Assembly: GCA_934272785.1 (NCBI GenBank)
Contig: CAKQSE010000001.1
Location: 1 to 64,000, forward strand
Length of the DNA stretch: 64,000 nt
Reading direction: 5' to 3'
From: an uncultured Alphaproteobacteria bacterium
GTDB taxonomy: Bacteria; Pseudomonadota; Alphaproteobacteria; Rs-D84
The position numbers and the translations under genes were made by a program. How positions within the stretch are numbered: the stretch's first letter is position 1; the number at the start of each line of letters is the position of its first letter. This document shows, one piece after another, positions 51,123 to 60,581 of the stretch. A model generated the notes under the pieces. The model was not told where the DNA came from. It did no database searches and saw only the letters and a program-made list of their open reading frames with translations.

Positions 51123-51757
51123 ATTGGCCAAAATCAACAGAAATAGGTAAATTTTTATCCAAAGAAAGCTTTTATTCACATGATGCTGTATCGGGGGCGT
51201 TACGTCAGGTGCTGGTGGATGATGTTGAAAAAATTACGATATCGCACCGTTTTGCCAAAGATACATTGAATGTGGACGCTGGTACAGAATTTCCAGAAAT
51301 ATTGGTTTTGCATATTAAATTAAAGCGTTGCGCAATCAACGAAAAATTGTTAAACGCCTTGGATAAATCTATCTGTGCCGGATATGTATTGTTTGTATTG
51401 GAATATATAGATATGCAGTGCGCCAGCATTTCGCATAAAACAATTAATTCAAAGGGCGATAGCGTAATTGATAAACGGTGGACGACCGATTGGATGGATG
51501 ATTTGAATCTGGAGTTACATGGAACAACTTTGGATCGGGTATATCAAGATTTAGTTAAACAAATATCCGGTGGGCGCGTGAAAACAACCGATAATAATCT
51601 GATGCAGGCGGTTGAACGCGATATAGAACGGACGAGTCTTGAAAGACAAATCGCCGATTTGGAAAGAAAACTGCAAAATACCGTTCAAGTAAATAAAAAA
51701 TTTGAAATAAAAGACCAAATTCGTAAAATAGAGGCGAAAGTAAAGGATTTGTCATGA
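51119..51757 (+). CDS. DUF4391-family protein
   Basis: A 212-residue protein whose body (VEKITISHRFAKDTLNVDAGTEFPEILVLHIKLK...YVLFVLEYIDMQCASISHK...LNLELHGTTLDRVYQDLVKQI) matches DUF4391 as I know it. The C-terminal 50 residues are a coiled coil (LERQIADLERKLQNTVQ). DUF4391 genes usually accompany helicase plus type III Mod/Res genes; their function is not known. The start at 51119 gives the 4-base ATGA overlap with the helicase, and its stop overlaps the next ATG by 4 bases. Tight coupling implies a complex with fixed stoichiometry. Confidence 0.75.
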   Translation: MNWPKSTEIGKFLSKESFYSHDAVSGALRQVLVDDVEKITISHRFAKDTLNVDAGTEFPEILVLHIKLKRCAINEKLLNALDKSICAGYVLFVLEYIDMQCASISHKTINSKGDSVIDKRWTTDWMDDLNLELHGTTLDRVYQDLVKQISGGRVKTTDNNLMQAVERDIERTSLERQIADLERKLQNTVQVNKKFEIKDQIRKIEAKVKDLS

Positions 51758-53220
51758 CTGATAAAATCAAATCTATTATTGCCAAAGGTGAAGGATTGAC
51801 GACAGAGTTTAAATTGGCGTCAAATAATATTCCAAATAATGTTTATGAAAGTGTATGTGCTTTTTTGAACACTAAGGGTGGCGATATTTTGTTGGGGGTC
51901 AATGACAATGGCCAGGTTGTTGGGGTTGATCCTGATAGTGTATTTAAGATGCGACAAACTTTTTCTGCTGCTATAAATAATAGTCAGATTATAAATCCTC
52001 CTTGTTATTCTCAATTAGAATCATATTCAATTGATAAGAAAACAGTGCTGCACGTTTTTGTGCCAGAATCTTCTCAGGTGCATCGGCATAGAAATAGTAT
52101 TTATATTCGTAGCCATGACGGTGATATGAATATCACGGATAACCAAAATTTGGTACACCAACTGTATAATCAGAAAAGTTCATCGTATTCAGAAAATAGG
52201 ATTTTTGCCGCTGTTACCATGGATGATTTGCGTATGGATTTATTTGATCGAGTGCGCAAAATTGTTAATGTGCGCAGCAATGGAACACACCAATGGTTGA
52301 CAATGGATAATATGCACATATTGCAAAATATGGGGTTGTATCAAAAAGATCTAAATACCGGCGAGACGGGCTTTACGTTGGCCTGCATATTGTTATTTGG
52401 CAAAGATGAAATAATTCATTCGGCGGTGCCTGCATATAAAGTCGATTTAATAAAACGTGTTATAAACAAAGAACGTTATGATGATCGTGAGGTTTTATCA
52501 ACAAACCTTATTGAAACCTATGACAGGGCAATGGCATTTATAGAAAAGCATTTGCCGTCGCCGTTCTATCTGGAAAAAGATGAACGAATAGACCTAAGAA
52601 GTATTATATTTCGTGAAATTATAGCCAATACGATTGTGCACAAGGAGTATTCTGGGGCAGAACCGACAAAAATTGTCATAGAAGAAGACAGAATTTATAC
52701 AGAAAATAGTAATAAACCATATGTAAATGGGTTAATTACTATGAAAAACACTACATCGCATCCAAAAAATCCGAATATAGCGCGTTTTTTTAGAGAATTG
52801 GGCCTGGTTGAAGAGCTGGGATCTGGTTTTACAAAGTTATTTCATTACGCGCGTGCTTATGCAGGTAATGATCCCGTTATACAAGACTTGTCGACCTTCA
52901 GGGTTACTTTGCAAATACCATTTTTTGCGCAAAAACAATCAGATGGTGCGGCTATGGATGCAAATAGTGATCAAGTTACTCAACAAGTTACTCAACAAGT
53001 TACTCAACAAGTTACTCAACAAGTTCAGCGCATTTTGGATTTTTGTGTGGAACCACGATCTGCATTGGAAATTATGAGAATTTTAAACTTGCATGACAGG
53101 GCGTATACGATGAAACATCTGTTGAAGCCACTGATTCAACGGGGATTGATACAACAAATGTATCCGGATAAACCAAATCATCCATATCAGAAATATGTTA
53201 CAATCAAAGGACGGAAATAA
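51754..53220 (+). CDS. AlbA_2 (Schlafen-like) putative regulator/ATP-binding protein
   Basis: A 488-residue protein. The N-terminal EGLTTEFKLASNNIPNNVYESVCAFLNTKGGDILLGVNDNGQVVG is the AlbA_2 (Schlafen) domain, with its E-F-K and G-G-x-x-x-x-G-V motifs. The centre (LRSIIFREIIANTIVHKEYSG...RFFRELGLVEELGSGFTKLF) is the ATP-binding/HATPase-like half of this family. The C-terminus is a winged helix, preceded by four copies of V-T-Q-Q encoded by a perfect 12-base tandem repeat. In defence islands AlbA_2 proteins are thought to sense or regulate; some Schlafen-type domains are nucleases. Overlaps: 4 bases upstream, 1 base (TAATG) downstream. Confidence 0.78.
   Translation: MTDKIKSIIAKGEGLTTEFKLASNNIPNNVYESVCAFLNTKGGDILLGVNDNGQVVGVDPDSVFKMRQTFSAAINNSQIINPPCYSQLESYSIDKKTVLHVFVPESSQVHRHRNSIYIRSHDGDMNITDNQNLVHQLYNQKSSSYSENRIFAAVTMDDLRMDLFDRVRKIVNVRSNGTHQWLTMDNMHILQNMGLYQKDLNTGETGFTLACILLFGKDEIIHSAVPAYKVDLIKRVINKERYDDREVLSTNLIETYDRAMAFIEKHLPSPFYLEKDERIDLRSIIFREIIANTIVHKEYSGAEPTKIVIEEDRIYTENSNKPYVNGLITMKNTTSHPKNPNIARFFRELGLVEELGSGFTKLFHYARAYAGNDPVIQDLSTFRVTLQIPFFAQKQSDGAAMDANSDQVTQQVTQQVTQQVTQQVQRILDFCVEPRSALEIMRILNLHDRAYTMKHLLKPLIQRGLIQQMYPDKPNHPYQKYVTIKGRK
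52972..53025 (+). repeat. 12-base tandem repeat (4.5 copies)
   Basis: CAAGTTACTCAA repeated perfectly at 52972, 52984, 52996 and 53008, then CAAGTT. In frame it encodes (VTQQ)4. Copy number can change without a frameshift. Confidence 0.95.
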
Positions 53221-55136
53221 TGATTGAAAAATTGAAAATGGAGCAAAATCCATTGTCTGCCACGGTAGAAAAAATCAAAGAAATTTGCCCTGGTGCGATA
53301 ACCAGCGATGGTAAGATAGACTTTGAACAGTTAAAAACGGCCCTTTGCGATGATGTTGCGGCGGATACGATTGAAAAGTACGAATTTACATGGGTTGGGA
53401 AAAACGCGGCCCGGGCAGAGGCCAATCGTCCAATTCGTAAAACCTTGCGTCCGGTTGTAGAGGATTCCAAGAATTGGGATACGACCAAGAATTTGTATAT
53501 CCAGGGCGACAACCTGGATGCATTGAAATTATTGCAGGAATCATATTTGGGCAAGGTAAAAATGATTTACATTGATCCACCATACAATACCGGTAGCGAT
53601 TTTGTTTATTGTGATGAATTTGCGGCGGGTTGTGAAGAATACCTGGCTAAAAAGGGGCTGTGTGATGCCGATGGCAACCGTTTGTTTAAAAACACCGAAA
53701 CAAATGGCCGTTTCCATTCTGATTGGTGCAGCATGATGTATCCCCGCCTGAAAATTGCCCGTGATTTATTGTCCGATGACGGGGTGATATTTGTTAGCAT
53801 CAGCGTCAAAGAATTTGCAACACTAAGAAAAATAATGGATGAAATTTTCGGTGAACAAAACTTTTTATACCATTTATCGGTGGTCAATAAATTGAACGGT
53901 AATGATAATTCTAGCGGTATGATGGAAACAGAAGAATTTTGTTTAATTTATTCCAAAAGTAAAGATACTTTTGAAATGGGGGTTCTGCCTATAGACGATC
54001 AGGAAGAGGCAGATGAGTGGCAACAGGATGAAAAAGGATATTGGAAATTAGGAGGTAGTTTAAAGGCAACAGGTGTAAATGCCCCAAGGGCTGCAAGACC
54101 AAATTTGTTTTTCCCAATCTATATAAATCCACATACCTTAGAATGGTCATTGGACCCGTTAGCTGGTATTGAAGACCAATACCATCTCATTCCCTTGACC
54201 GAAGGTCAGGAAATGAGCTGGTATTGGTCTAAGGGTAGATTTGAGAAAGATAGAAGCGAGGTTATTGTCAAAAAGGTGGGCGACACATATTCTTTGTATA
54301 AAAAACAAAGACCCCAACTTGGGGATTTGCCTAGCAAACGTGGAAAGACTACTTTCTATAATTCTAGTTATTCTACAGCTAATAGTAATGCTGAGATAAA
54401 GAAATTATTTGAAAACAAAAAAGTATTTGATTATACAAAATCTATGTATTTGATAAAAGATTTTGTGTCATTAGCAAATACTAAACCAGACGATACAGTT
54501 CTCGATTTTTTCTCTGGCTCCGCAACTACTGCGCATGCGGTTATGCAGTTGAATGCCGAAGACGGTGGTAACAGAAGATTTATCATGGTTCAATTACCAG
54601 AAAAGTGCGATGCAGATTCTGAAGCGTTTAAGGCTGGATATAAAAACATTTGTGAAATCGGTATGGAACGCATCCGGCGTGCGGGTGAAAAAATCAAGGC
54701 GGAAAATCCAGACAAAGATATAGATATTGGATTCCGTGTTCTGCGTATTGATTCAACCAATATGAAGGATGTTTATTATAAACCATCAGACACAACCCAA
54801 AAAACTTTGTTAGATGCCGTTGATAATATTAAATCAGATCGTTCAGATATGGATTTGTTGTTTGGTGTTATGGTTGATTGTGGGTTGCCGCTGGATATGC
54901 CAATTGAAACCCAAACTTGCGATGGTAAAAAATACTATGTTGTAAACGGTGGTGATTATTTGGTCGCGTGTTTTGAACCGGAGATAACGGAAAAGTTGGT
55001 TTATGAAATTGCTAATTTAAAACCGACAATGGCTGTGTTCCGCGACAGTTCTTTTGCAGATGCCAAAGATAAAGTGAACGTGTCCGAGATATTTAAAAAC
55101 ATTACCGGTCGTGATGATTGTGTAAAAGTATTATAA
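53220..55136 (+). CDS. Type III site-specific adenine methyltransferase (Mod)
   Basis: A 638-residue beta-class Mod. Motif IV is MIYIDPPYNTGSDF at about 119-132. Then LYIQGDNLDALKLLQ precedes it, as in the family, and motif I VLDFFSGSATTAHAVM lies near 425. This is the permuted order of type III enzymes. Between them (about residues 220-410) lies the target-recognition region. Its codons are clearly AT-richer and use AGA and AAA heavily, unlike the flanks, which use CGT and GGC. This suggests that the recognition segment was swapped in. It methylates one strand of its site and, with Res, forms the restriction complex. The stop is 18 bases before Res. Confidence 0.9.
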   Translation: MIEKLKMEQNPLSATVEKIKEICPGAITSDGKIDFEQLKTALCDDVAADTIEKYEFTWVGKNAARAEANRPIRKTLRPVVEDSKNWDTTKNLYIQGDNLDALKLLQESYLGKVKMIYIDPPYNTGSDFVYCDEFAAGCEEYLAKKGLCDADGNRLFKNTETNGRFHSDWCSMMYPRLKIARDLLSDDGVIFVSISVKEFATLRKIMDEIFGEQNFLYHLSVVNKLNGNDNSSGMMETEEFCLIYSKSKDTFEMGVLPIDDQEEADEWQQDEKGYWKLGGSLKATGVNAPRAARPNLFFPIYINPHTLEWSLDPLAGIEDQYHLIPLTEGQEMSWYWSKGRFEKDRSEVIVKKVGDTYSLYKKQRPQLGDLPSKRGKTTFYNSSYSTANSNAEIKKLFENKKVFDYTKSMYLIKDFVSLANTKPDDTVLDFFSGSATTAHAVMQLNAEDGGNRRFIMVQLPEKCDADSEAFKAGYKNICEIGMERIRRAGEKIKAENPDKDIDIGFRVLRIDSTNMKDVYYKPSDTTQKTLLDAVDNIKSDRSDMDLLFGVMVDCGLPLDMPIETQTCDGKKYYVVNGGDYLVACFEPEITEKLVYEIANLKPTMAVFRDSSFADAKDKVNVSEIFKNITGRDDCVKVL

Positions 55137-55154
55137 ACCAAGGGGCGATACACA

Positions 55155-58100
55155 ATGGTCATGAAGATAAAATATAAAAGCCAAGATTTCCAAACAGATG
55201 CAACAAATGCCATCTGTGATGTATTTGTTGGGCAACCAAAGCAACGTGCGCAATCATACATTTTGGATCCGGGGCAATCAAACGATAATACCAGCGATTT
55301 GATTCATTTTGATGCGTATGCGAATCCTGCCGTGGCGATAAATAATGATGTTGTATTAGAAAATATAAACAAACAACAAATCAAGGTTGGAATAAAGCCA
55401 AACGAAGAACCAATAAACGGATTGCTTAATTTATCTGTGGAAATGGAAACTGGTACCGGTAAAACATACACTTATACCAAGACGATGTATGAATTGAATA
55501 AGCGGTACGGATGGTCAAAATTTATCGTTATTGTCCCATCGGTTGCAATTCGTGAAGGGGTGTATAAATCTTTTCAATCAACCGCAGAACACTTCAAAGA
55601 TCAATACGGCAAAGCGATAAGATTCTTTATCTATAATTCTGCACATCCAAACGATATTGAAGGTTTCGCAACGGATTCAAACATTCATGTAATGATCATA
55701 AATATGCAGGCATTTGCATCACGGGGTGAAGATGCACGCCGCATTTATATGAAATTGGATACATTTCGTTCGCGTCGCCCGATCGATGTTTTGGCGGCAA
55801 CACATCCTATATTGATTTTGGATGAACCGCAATCTATGGGTGGGCCGGTTGTTACAAGAATGATGCAGAGTTTTAATCCATTGTTTATATTGCGTTATTC
55901 GGCGACGCATCGTGACCCACATTATATGGTGTATCGTTTGGATGCGCTGGATGCCTATAACCGTAAATTGGTTAAAAAGATCGCGGTTCGTGGTATATCT
56001 GTTTTGGGCGATACGGCAACAAATGGATATATTTATGTATCAAAAATCAATGTATTTCCAAACAAAAACCCCACGGTTACGATGGAAATAGATTATCAAA
56101 ACGCAACACAAATTACCAAAAGAACGTTGAATTTTGAACATGGCGACAATTTGTATGACAGATCTAACAGATTGGAAGAATATAAAGATCGCTGGGTTAT
56201 AACCGATATTGATGCACGTGATGATTCAGTGCACTTTGAAAATGGTACAGTATTGCATGTCGGTGATGGTGTCGGTAATATGAACGAAGAACAAATTCGT
56301 CGTATTCAGATTCGTGAAACAATCAACGCCCATTTGGAACAAGAAGAAAGGTTGTTTGAACGTGGCATCAAAGTATTATCCTTGTTCTTTATTGACGAAG
56401 TAGCCAAATATCGTACCGCCGATGATCAGGGTGGTGTCTACGCCCAGATGTTCGAACAGGAATATGTTGCCGCAGTACAAGATCGGTTGTCACAACTGGG
56501 GTTGAATCCAGAATATGAAAAATTCCTGAGGGGGACAGATGCACATAAATCGCATGCTGGATATTTCTCCATTGATAAAAAGGGTAAAATCCAAGACAGT
56601 AAAGTTGGGCGTTCAGAAACTTCTGCCAGCAAAGAGGGTGATGTCGCCGCATACGATTTGATTATGAAGGATAAAGAACGCCTGTTATCTCGCGAAGAAC
56701 CAGTGCGGTTCATATTTTCGCACTCTGCATTACGCGAAGGTTGGGATAATCAGAACGTGTTCCAAATTTGCACATTGAAACAAAGCACCAACGATGTGTC
56801 CAGGCGGCAAGAGTTGGGCCGTGGTATGCGTTTGTGTGTAAATCAAAATGGCGATCGTATGGATTATTCTGTTTTGGGCGATAGTATTCATAAGATAAAC
56901 GTTTTGACAGTTGTTGCATCTGAAAGTTACGAGGCCTTTGCAAAGGGGTTACAATCTGAATATAACGAAGAATTGAAAAACCGTCCGCGTGTTATAACGC
57001 CGCAGTTGTTTAAACAGGCAATTAGATTAGAAACCGGTGAAACGCATCCGGTGACCGAAGAAGAATCCAGGCGTATCTATAATCATCTCATTCGCAAAAA
57101 CTACATTGATGATAATGGCAATTTAACGCAAGATTTTTATACCGCGAAAACAACTGGTGTGCTGGTCATGCCAGAAGGATTCCCTGCGGATGAAATCATC
57201 AGAATAGCAGAATCTGTTTATAGGCCGATTGAGATTGAAAATCGCAATAAAACCCGTGTCAATATTGACATCAATAAAAAGAACTTTGCAAAACAAGAAT
57301 TCCAAGAATTATGGAACAGAATCAACAAAAAATCTGCATATACAGTTGATTTTGCATCTGATGAATTGGAAAGAAAAGCAATTGAAAGCCTTAATGATAA
57401 TCTGCATATAACCCCAGTAACGGTCGTAGTAACGGGTGGTTTCATCAAAGAAATAACAGAAAATGGTTTTGTAGATGGCGACCGAGTGGCCAGAAGAACC
57501 GTCGTAAAAACTGCAGAAGTCGGCTTGAAATATGATCTGATTGGAAAAATAGCAGAAGGGACACAATTAACTAGAAAATGTGTGGCGAATATCTTACGTG
57601 GTATTCGTAAAGAAACCTTTGAACAATTTAAAGCCAATCCGCAAGATTTTATCACCAAGGCGATAGGTTTGATAAACAATGAAAAAGCAACAACGGTTAT
57701 TGAGCATATAACCTATAATCCTGTTGATGACCACTTTGATATGAGTATATTTACCGAGCCAGGGAAGCAGATTTTGGCAGATAAAGCCGTAAAAACAGAT
57801 AAACATCACATTTATAACTATGTGGATGCAGATTCTGATATTGAAAAGAATATGGCAACTGAGCTGGAACATCAAGATGATGTGTGTGTTTATGCCAAAT
57901 TACCGCGCGGTTTTTATATAAATACCCCAGTCGGTAAGTATAATCCGGACTGGGCCATTGCATTTAAACAGGGGGCTGTGAAACACGTCTACTTTGTTGC
58001 CGAAACCAAGGGAACAATGGAAACACTGAACTTGAAACCTGTTGAATTGGCAAAAATTAACTGCGCCAAGAAACATTTCCAAGCTATCAGTGGCGATAAT

Positions 58101-58157
58101 GTTAAATATGATGTTGTGGACACTTATGAACATTTGATGGATATTGTAACCAAATAA
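55155..58157 (+). CDS. Type III restriction enzyme, Res subunit
   Basis: A 1000-residue SF2 helicase-nuclease. VEMETGTGKTYTYTKTMYELN is Walker A, LILDEPQSMGG is the DExx box (DEPQ, typical of Res), RYSATHRDPHYM follows, SALREGWDNQNVFQICTLKQS and RRQELGRGMRLCVNQNG are motifs V and VI. The C-terminal endonuclease carries KYNPDWAIAF...HVYFVAETKG, a PD-(D/E)xK core. The ATG at 55155 has AAGGGGCG upstream. It needs Mod for site recognition and ATP for translocation. The gene closes the operon; an AT-rich promoter region for the next module follows. Confidence 0.92.
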   Translation: MVMKIKYKSQDFQTDATNAICDVFVGQPKQRAQSYILDPGQSNDNTSDLIHFDAYANPAVAINNDVVLENINKQQIKVGIKPNEEPINGLLNLSVEMETGTGKTYTYTKTMYELNKRYGWSKFIVIVPSVAIREGVYKSFQSTAEHFKDQYGKAIRFFIYNSAHPNDIEGFATDSNIHVMIINMQAFASRGEDARRIYMKLDTFRSRRPIDVLAATHPILILDEPQSMGGPVVTRMMQSFNPLFILRYSATHRDPHYMVYRLDALDAYNRKLVKKIAVRGISVLGDTATNGYIYVSKINVFPNKNPTVTMEIDYQNATQITKRTLNFEHGDNLYDRSNRLEEYKDRWVITDIDARDDSVHFENGTVLHVGDGVGNMNEEQIRRIQIRETINAHLEQEERLFERGIKVLSLFFIDEVAKYRTADDQGGVYAQMFEQEYVAAVQDRLSQLGLNPEYEKFLRGTDAHKSHAGYFSIDKKGKIQDSKVGRSETSASKEGDVAAYDLIMKDKERLLSREEPVRFIFSHSALREGWDNQNVFQICTLKQSTNDVSRRQELGRGMRLCVNQNGDRMDYSVLGDSIHKINVLTVVASESYEAFAKGLQSEYNEELKNRPRVITPQLFKQAIRLETGETHPVTEEESRRIYNHLIRKNYIDDNGNLTQDFYTAKTTGVLVMPEGFPADEIIRIAESVYRPIEIENRNKTRVNIDINKKNFAKQEFQELWNRINKKSAYTVDFASDELERKAIESLNDNLHITPVTVVVTGGFIKEITENGFVDGDRVARRTVVKTAEVGLKYDLIGKIAEGTQLTRKCVANILRGIRKETFEQFKANPQDFITKAIGLINNEKATTVIEHITYNPVDDHFDMSIFTEPGKQILADKAVKTDKHHIYNYVDADSDIEKNMATELEHQDDVCVYAKLPRGFYINTPVGKYNPDWAIAFKQGAVKHVYFVAETKGTMETLNLKPVELAKINCAKKHFQAISGDNVKYDVVDTYEHLMDIVTK

Positions 58158-58184
58158 TAATTCTTTAATAACTTGACTTATACC

Positions 58185-58219
58185 CCTTTGTAAGCAGTAA
58201 TTGTGCAACCTTACAAAGG
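58185..58219 (+). promoter_or_regulatory. Inverted repeat sequestering the Shine-Dalgarno
   Basis: CCTTTGTAAG (58185-58194) and CTTACAAAGG (58210-58219) are perfect 10-base arms 15 bases apart. The right arm contains the AAAGG of the ribosome binding site of the DUF5681 gene, and TTGACT (58173-58178) lies just upstream. It is either an operator or an RNA hairpin that hides the ribosome binding site. Confidence 0.6.
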
Positions 58220-58226
58220 AGTAATT

Positions 58227-58430
58227 ATGGGGTATAAAAATCCGCCGGTGGAATATCGGTTTCGACCCGGACAATCGGGCAATCCATACGGGCGAATGGG
58301 GCGCCGTGTGTCCGAACACGAACGGCAATGTCTGTTGCGTATGATGGTGGATGCGATATGCGATTATCGTCCGAAAAACAACACGCGTTTACGCAAAATT
58401 ATGGGGATATTGCATGAAACAATTGACTAG
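58227..58430 (+). CDS. DUF5681 small protein
   Basis: A 67-residue protein beginning MGYKNPPVEYRFRPGQSGNPYGRMGR, the DUF5681 signature (G-Y-x-N-P-P...F-x-P-G-Q-S-G-N-P-x-G-R). The basic C-terminus suggests nucleic-acid binding. AAAGGAG precedes the ATG. In Alphaproteobacteria it often travels with a serine recombinase and a DUF2924 gene, as here; the role is unknown. It overlaps the next gene by 17 bases. Confidence 0.78.
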   Translation: MGYKNPPVEYRFRPGQSGNPYGRMGRRVSEHERQCLLRMMVDAICDYRPKNNTRLRKIMGILHETID

Positions 58431-58857
58431 TATGCCGAGCAGTTTCTCGGATTTGCAAAAGATGTCTAAAACCGCACGGACCGCCCTTTGGGCGAGATAT
58501 GTGCCACATTCGTTTGCGGGACAAAACAAGGTCCTGTGGTACTATATTCAGTGCGAGCAAATGGATGTACGCATACTGCCGAAACATATGGTTAAATTGC
58601 GTAAGTACAGGGATAAGCCTGCTGATTGTATGACACGGGTTTGTAAAACAAAATATCGTTTGGCAACTGGCACGACTATAACCAAGTCTTTTCGTGGTGT
58701 GGCGCATCGCGTGATGGTCTGTGATGACGGCATGTTTGAATATAATGGTCAGAAATTCAGAACACTATCTGGTGTGGCGAGCAGTATCGCAGGGATAAAA
58801 ATATCCGGCCCCGACTTCTTTGGTTTTAGCAAAAGGAAAAAGAATGCCGAAAATTAG
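58414..58857 (+). CDS. DUF2924-family protein
   Basis: A 147-residue protein. The segment GTTITKSFRGVAHRVMVCDDGMFEYNGQKFRTLSGVASSIAGIKISGPDFFGF is the DUF2924 core, found beside large serine recombinases of phage-like elements. I start at 58414 (MKQLTSMPSS); its end overlaps the recombinase start by 14 bases, so translation is coupled. It may bind DNA with the recombinase, a directionality-factor-like role being possible but unproven. Confidence 0.75.
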   Translation: MKQLTSMPSSFSDLQKMSKTARTALWARYVPHSFAGQNKVLWYYIQCEQMDVRILPKHMVKLRKYRDKPADCMTRVCKTKYRLATGTTITKSFRGVAHRVMVCDDGMFEYNGQKFRTLSGVASSIAGIKISGPDFFGFSKRKKNAEN

Positions 58858-60409
58858 GTGTGCGATTTACACACGAAAATCAACCGAACACGGTCTGGAA
58901 TTAGAATTTAATTCACTGCAAAATCAAGAAGAGGCATGTAAGGCGTATATTGCATCCCAATCATTTAATGGTTGGGAATATTATAAAACATATACCGATG
59001 CGGCTATATCAGGCGGGACAATGTCGCGCCCTGCATTACAGCAGATGTAGGATGATATGTCGCGTGGCCTGATAAATGTGGTTGTTGTATACAAGGTTGA
59101 TCGTCTGTCACGTTCTATTCTGGATTTTCACAGTATGATGAAATACTTTGAAAAATATAATGCCAATTTCGTATCTATTACCCAGTCGTTTGATACATCA
59201 AATTCTATGGGCAAATTGACATTAAATATGCTGCTGTCGTTTGCTCAGTTTGAACGTGAAGTTGCGTCTGAACGCGTGCGCGATAAAATCCGCGCCAGCA
59301 AGTCCAAAGGTATGTGGCTGGGCGGCGCGCCACGCTTGGGCTATGATTTGAAAGATAAAAAACTGATAATAAATGAACAAGAGGCCGAACAAATCCGTGA
59401 TTTATTTAACGCATATCTGCGCCTGGGCAGTGTGTCGGCCCTGATTGACTATGCGGCAGATAAAAATATATTTAATAAACAGTGGAAATCAAAGCGCGGT
59501 GCCGTATGGGGCGGGCGGGAACTCACCAAACATTCGCTGCATCGCATTTTGCGGGACAAAATTTATATCGGAATGATAGAAAGCAAGGTCGCTAATATCT
59601 GCGCCCCGGGCGAGCATCAGGCTATTATAGACACAGAAACATTTAATCACGTGCAGGAAATGCTGACCAAAAATGGCAACGATAAGACTGCACGCGGTGG
59701 CTCGCCAAACCTGATTACGGGAAAGTTATTCAATGCGGCGGGTGTAAAATTTACCAATCAGCGTACCTGTGGTGCGGGCAAGACGCCAAAATATTATTAC
59801 GCCACACGGGGATTTTATCTGCCAGCGCCGGAATTGGATACGATTGTTGCGCGTGCCATAAATGACTTTATGGATTCCGATATGTCAAACCTTGGTGACG
59901 GTATTGCAACGACATTGAAACGTATTGATACGCACACCATGGAGTATGATGCGCGGCGTAAATTCATTCGCACAATGATACGCAAGGTCGTGTACACTGA
60001 AAATCAGATAATGATATTTATAAACCTCAGTGCTGGTGAATTACAAAAATATACGGGCGATACTTTTAATCAAAATTCTAAGCCTATGGAATACACGACA
60101 GACGCCGATGGGGTAATCATAAAATGCCCGGTATTTTTGAAAAAGTACAGCAAGACAAACTCGCTGCTAAACATCGTTGATAACAACCATTTAATCGTGC
60201 GTGCTTTTGCTACGGCGTTTCACTATCGTGATGTGTACGAGCGCGGGCGCACCGTCCCGGAAATTGCAACAGATGAACACGCATCAGAAACCACAGTGCG
60301 GCGATATCTGAAACTGGCGTATATCAATCCGCAAATCATAAATGATGTTTTAGATGCAAAAACGCCATATCGTGTGGACGACCTGTTCCGAATATCGCCA
60401 ATGTTTTGA
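58844..60409 (+). pseudogene. Large serine recombinase interrupted by an in-frame TAG
   Basis: Two readings in one frame are separated only by TAG at 59048-59050. The first (58844-59050) holds the resolvase N-terminus IRCAIYTRKSTEHG (nucleophile Ser13) and PALQQM. After the stop, D-D-M-S-R-G-L-I-N-V-V-V-V-Y-K-V-D-R-L-S-R continues the domain without a gap, followed by a recombinase domain (RDLFNAYLRLGSVSALIDYAADK), a zinc-ribbon-like region and an HTH-like C-terminus. Uninterrupted, it would be 521 residues long. At this place relatives have Leu or a similar residue, so TTG to TAG is the likely change. The rest looks undamaged. It could be a recent loss, a suppressed amber codon, or a sequencing error. 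A restart at the ATG at 59057 would lack the nucleophile. Confidence 0.8.
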
Positions 60410-60431
60410 CGCATTCCGCCACTATAAAAAA

Positions 60432-60455
60432 CGGGGTTGTATGTAACCCCGCTTG
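60432..60455 (+). terminator. Terminator after the recombinase
   Basis: CGGGGTT-GTATGT-AACCCCG stem followed by CTTGTTTTT, with an A run before it. Confidence 0.75.
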
Positions 60456-60581
60456 TTTTTGCGGTTTGGTGTCTTGCGCCGCCACATACAAAATATCAAA
60501 ACAAAAAATACCCCGAAAATCACGCAGAATTCCGGGGTGTTAAAATCACAATTAAACCATAGTGATTTCAATAAATTATCT

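Larger units (their letters stand above)
47325..60580. mobile_element. Candidate defence/integrative island between the 46417 gene and tRNA-Gln
   Basis: A block with AT-richer codons than both flanks that carries a type III R-M-like operon, DUF5681 and DUF2924 genes, and a large serine recombinase at its right end, next to tRNA-Gln. Both host flanks have typical codon use. I could not find a convincing pair of attachment repeats, so the exact ends are inferred from gene content. Confidence 0.55.

Noticed and set aside
52972..53025. CRISPR-like direct repeats
   Set aside because: Units are contiguous 12-mers with no spacers and are in frame in a protein.
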